In this document: one piece after another, positions 26,984 to 29,373 of the stretch
How the letters are laid out: each line of letters opens with the position of its first letter
Numbering within the stretch: position 1 is the first letter of the stretch
Assembly: GCA_030615745.1 (NCBI GenBank)
Contig: JAUWYR010000031.1
Location: 1 to 29,373 of the forward strand
DNA: 29,373 bases
From: Candidatus Zixiibacteriota bacterium
Lineage (GTDB): Bacteria > Zixibacteria > MSB-5A5 > SM23-73-2
Direction: 5' to 3'
Made by a program: the position numbers and the translations under genes
Notes under the pieces: model-generated
The model's database searches: none
What the model saw: only the letters and a program-made list of their open reading frames with translations
What the model was told of the DNA's origin: nothing

Positions 26984-28783
26984 ATGAAACGCTCATTTTT
27001 TTTATTTACAATTCTGTTTTTGCTCTCATTTAATCTTTTATTTTCCCAACCAACAGATGAATATCTGAAAACCTTGAAAACTGCTGAGGCTTTGATGGAT
27101 AGGGGTATGTATAAAGAGGCGACATCTTTGCTTGAGCCCTGGTATGAGTCTTTTCCCTATGATCCATATTTAGTCTCACTTTTGAGAAAAGGGTATTCCC
27201 AGACAAAATCATATGAGAAATTGAAAAAACTTTTTTTAAGACAAATAGAGAAAAATCCCAATGATTGGATGTCCTGGTGCATTGTCGGGGATGCCCAATT
27301 AAAATTAGACCAGCAGGTTTCTGCTGACACAAGTTTCCAAAAAGCAATAGATGCTGGGAAAGAACATCCTGATGTTTACCAGGCGGTGGCGAATTTCTAC
27401 CTTCTCAATGGCTTGACTTACAAAGCTATTGAAGTATACTCTCAAGGTAACCTAAACTTAAAATCCAACCTCTTCTCAAAGGATATTGCACACCTTTTTG
27501 AGGCTTTAAAGGAGTATGGCTTTGCTGTGGAAAAATATTTTGAATTTATGGGAGATGACACAAATAAATATAATATCATTGAATCTCAGATTTTGAACTT
27601 GATCAATGAAGGTGAGGATTTAGATGGGATAGAGCTTGCATTAAAAAAGATATTAGAGAAAAAAACTTCGGATAAGTGGGTCTATCCTTTGTATGGAGCA
27701 TTGTTTCTTAAAAGAGGAGAGCTTAAACCCGCTTTTCAGATTTACAGGAAAGTGGATTTTTTATGGGAAGGTAAAGGTGGCTATGTTTTATTTTTTGCCA
27801 AGAAGTGTTATCAGGACAAAGCCTATGATTTGGCAATTTCAGTATGCGACTATCTTTTGTCAAATTATCCTGAAAGCCCTATTTTAGCTCAAGCAAAGCT
27901 TTGCAAAGCGAAATCTCTGATGGAGAAAAAAAATTATAAGGAGGCGATCTCAGAGTATCAGGAAATTATCGAGACTTACAAAAAGACTCCAGCGGCTTTT
28001 GAGGCGATATTTCAGATAGGGGAGATGGAATTTAGTTTTTTGTTTAATACTTTTGAGGCGAAGATTTGGTTCAAAAAGATATTGGATTTTCCTCGGTCTG
28101 GAAGATTCGATGATGCTCTGATTCGTATTGGTGATTGCTTTTTAGTTATAGGAGAACTTGATTCAGCTTATCTTTGGTATAATAGGGTGCAAAAAGATGT
28201 GCGGGCAAAAGATAAGTGGGAGGAGGCAAAATTTAAATTAGCAGAGATCGATTTTTATAAAGGAGAGTTCGATGAGGCTGAGAAGGGATATAACTTGGTG
28301 GTTTTAGAATATCCCAAGGGATTTTTTGTGAACAACAGTCTCGAAAGATTAGCACTTTTAAAGGAGAACAAAGCCTCGAATCTATCCTTACTACTCCTTT
28401 TTTCTGAGGGTTCATTAGAGAAGACAAAAAGAAACTACAAGAAATCGACTGAGATCTTTCAAAAAATTTTAAATTTTGAAAACCAGAAGCTTTCCGATTT
28501 ATGTGAGCTTGAGATAGCATTGATCCAAAAGGAGGAAGGTGAATTTGAAAATTCTATTTTCTCTTTAGAAAAACTTCAGCAAAACTATCCTGAAAGTCCA
28601 TACTCACCTCTGGCTCAGAAGTTGATCGGAGATTTTTATTATTACCACTTAAACGATAAAGTGGAGGCAGAAAAATCTTATCAAGTTCTTTTGAAGAATT
28701 ACTCCAACTCCTTATTTGTTGAGGAGGTGAGAGAAAAATTAAAAAAGCTTAAAAAAGAAAAGAGTAATATCAGCTCACCTTAA
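26984..28783 (+). CDS. Exported tetratricopeptide-repeat protein
   Basis: 599 residues from ATG 26984, preferred over the TTG at 26981 because GAGG (26972-26975) is eight bases from the ATG. A signal peptide (cleavage near LFS-QPTD) is followed by helix pairs in many TPR units with typical AxxxY/xxxP spacing, for example YKEATSLLEPWYESFPYDP, YLLSNYPESPILAQAKLCKA and YKEAISEYQEIIETYKKTP. The C-terminal region (about 480-590) resembles YbgF/BamD-type repeats (LQQNYPESPYSPLAQKLIGDF). It probably acts as a periplasmic scaffold; partner unknown. The position right after DUF4159/DUF4175 suggests a shared complex. It overlaps the opposite-strand gene by 14 bases at its end. Confidence 0.88.
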   Translation: MKRSFFLFTILFLLSFNLLFSQPTDEYLKTLKTAEALMDRGMYKEATSLLEPWYESFPYDPYLVSLLRKGYSQTKSYEKLKKLFLRQIEKNPNDWMSWCIVGDAQLKLDQQVSADTSFQKAIDAGKEHPDVYQAVANFYLLNGLTYKAIEVYSQGNLNLKSNLFSKDIAHLFEALKEYGFAVEKYFEFMGDDTNKYNIIESQILNLINEGEDLDGIELALKKILEKKTSDKWVYPLYGALFLKRGELKPAFQIYRKVDFLWEGKGGYVLFFAKKCYQDKAYDLAISVCDYLLSNYPESPILAQAKLCKAKSLMEKKNYKEAISEYQEIIETYKKTPAAFEAIFQIGEMEFSFLFNTFEAKIWFKKILDFPRSGRFDDALIRIGDCFLVIGELDSAYLWYNRVQKDVRAKDKWEEAKFKLAEIDFYKGEFDEAEKGYNLVVLEYPKGFFVNNSLERLALLKENKASNLSLLLLFSEGSLEKTKRNYKKSTEIFQKILNFENQKLSDLCELEIALIQKEEGEFENSIFSLEKLQQNYPESPYSPLAQKLIGDFYYYHLNDKVEAEKSYQVLLKNYSNSLFVEEVREKLKKLKKEKSNISSP

Positions 28784-29006
28784 CTCTTTCCTGGGTTTTA
28801 AGCTTTTCTTCTAAAGCCTGTATCCTGTCCTCGTAAGATTCCCTTTTTCCTTCCTTTATTTTAGTGCTCACCCGTATCAAAAGCCCTAAGGAGATCAACA
28901 TAAAAAAGATGGAATTTATAGTTCTGAATATCTCCCCAAAAGTGAATAAGCTATCAAGAAAAGCAGCAACGCCCAAAAAGAAAAGCACTGCACACCATGT
29001 TAACAT
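28770..29006 (-). CDS. Small membrane protein with a C-terminal coiled-coil segment (78 residues)
   Basis: AGGAGG five bases or so upstream of the ATG makes this a real gene despite its size. Two membrane helices (about 2-20 and 28-46, with FFMLISLGLLIRV) are followed by a charged helix, YEDRIQALEEKLKTQER, with a heptad-like coiled-coil pattern. The family is not recognised. The 3' end overlaps the TPR gene by 14 bases on the other strand, so the two transcripts are partly antisense. It has no partner in the same direction in this window. Confidence 0.75.
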   Translation of the reverse strand: MLTWCAVLFFLGVAAFLDSLFTFGEIFRTINSIFFMLISLGLLIRVSTKIKEGKRESYEDRIQALEEKLKTQERVKVS

Positions 29007-29063
29007 AATCCCTCCTTTTATGATTTTTATCGGTTAAATTTAAAAAAATTCCACATTTTTTAA

Positions 29064-29090
29064 TTGAAAACAAAAATAATTTGTTATATT
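29064..29090 (+). promoter_or_regulatory. Possible promoter upstream of the DUF2723-type gene
   Basis: TTGAAA (29064-29069) and TATATT (29085-29090) have a 15-base spacer; TATTTA at 29087-29092 would give 17. The transcript would then carry the palindromic element 29097-29219. Confidence 0.4.
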
Positions 29091-29096
29091 TATAGT

Positions 29097-29219
29097 GTGG
29101 TGTCTCTAACATTTCTTTACACTGTCATTGCGAGGGACGAAGTCCCGAAGCAATCGCTTACCGAGATTCCTCGCTTTGCTCGGAATGACAGGATAGTAAA
29201 GCTATTTGTGAGACACTAC
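29097..29219. repeat. Nested palindromic element, about 123 bases, GTAGTGTC-type end
   Basis: Ends GTGGTGTCTC (29097-29106) and GAGACACTAC (29210-29219) are inverted repeats. Inside lie CTTTAC (29115-29120) with GTAAAG (29196-29201), then TGTCATT with AATGACA (29123-29129 and 29184-29190), and a smaller GGGAC/GTCCC hairpin near 29134-29145. The TGTCATTGCGAG...CGGAATGACA core is a kind often seen dispersed in bacterial genomes. Confidence 0.75.
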
Positions 29220-29249
29220 AATAGGTCAATTTCTTAAAGGAGGAGAGAT

Positions 29250-29373
29250 TTGCAAAAGAGTTTGAGGTTGTGGTGGAGGTCACAGGACAGGTTGAGTTTA
29301 GTATTAATGTTTTTGGTATTTTTGGTAAGTTTTTTGGTATATTTGCGCACTATGGCACCTACGGTTTCATTTT
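29250..29373 (+). CDS. DUF2723-type membrane protein, N-terminal start only (partial)
   Basis: TTG start at 29250 with AAAGGAGG (29236-29243) six bases upstream; the frame stays open to the window end (41 codons). The residues end LSLVLMFLVFLVSFLVYLRTMAPTVSF: one membrane helix and then the APTVSF that opens DUF2723 proteins (typically continuing WDCGEF). These are large multi-pass, O-mannosyltransferase-like glycosyltransferase-type membrane proteins. Only the start is seen, so function rests on that motif. Confidence 0.65.
   Translation, partial: MQKSLRLWWRSQDRLSLVLMFLVFLVSFLVYLRTMAPTVSF

Overview
The window reads as a chromosomal fragment from an uncultivated, AT-rich, Gram-negative (diderm) bacterium. 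Supporting this are outer-membrane beta-barrel proteins with signal peptides, SecD/SecF, HtpX, a YidD-type domain and strong Shine-Dalgarno/sigma70-like signals. The family mix (DUF4159, DUF4175, DUF2723, DUF1573, a Bacteroidetes-type GlmU-like enzyme, MauE/DoxX) suggests the FCB superphylum or a related candidate phylum (WOR-3, TA06 or Zixibacteria type). That is inference; there is no rRNA or other decisive marker here. No tRNA, rRNA, CRISPR array or transposase gene was found.

Layout. 1-4320 (+): the 3' end of an EF-G-type gene, two outer-membrane barrel genes with near-copied promoter regions, an exported YidD-TPR-membrane fusion and a secreted protein of unknown function. 4327-12087 (-): a co-oriented block, in transcription order purD, purE, a four-helix-bundle gene, lemA, htpX, a GlmU-like nucleotidyltransferase/acyltransferase, galT and glgA; galT-glgA probably also has its own promoter. 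12206-15794 (+): a QueT-type transporter, a PLP-dependent CBS/cysteine-synthase-type enzyme, then a tight DUF1573/rhodanese/MauE-like trio. 15791-18395 (-): operon yjbQ-mtnA-M29 aminopeptidase. 18954-21566 (+): secD-secF. 21901-28783 (+): DUF4159, a 76-residue protein, a 1155-residue DUF4175-type membrane/coiled-coil protein and an exported TPR protein. 28770-29006 (-): a small two-helix membrane protein. 29250 to the end (+): the start of a DUF2723-type membrane protein.

How the genes may work together. glgA and galT, with the sugar-1-phosphate nucleotidyltransferase-like gene, point to storage-polysaccharide and sugar-nucleotide metabolism. htpX and lemA are membrane quality-control genes. 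The PLP enzyme followed by DUF1573, rhodanese and MauE-like genes suggests sulfur/thiol chemistry at or outside the inner membrane. secDF, the YidD fusion, DUF4159/DUF4175 and the TPR proteins all concern the envelope.

The most unusual content lies between genes. A dispersed family of short hairpins shares an ATAA (or GTAA) loop, while the stems differ in sequence but stay complementary; several copies sit just after a Rho-independent terminator. Heptanucleotide arrays (GGGTCAA/GGGGCAA) bracket the four-helix-bundle gene in inverted orientation and also lie in frame inside the DUF4175 gene. Two palindromic elements share a GTAGTGTC end. There is a relic of an MFS transporter and a dense stack of tandem repeats and hairpins before the TPR gene.
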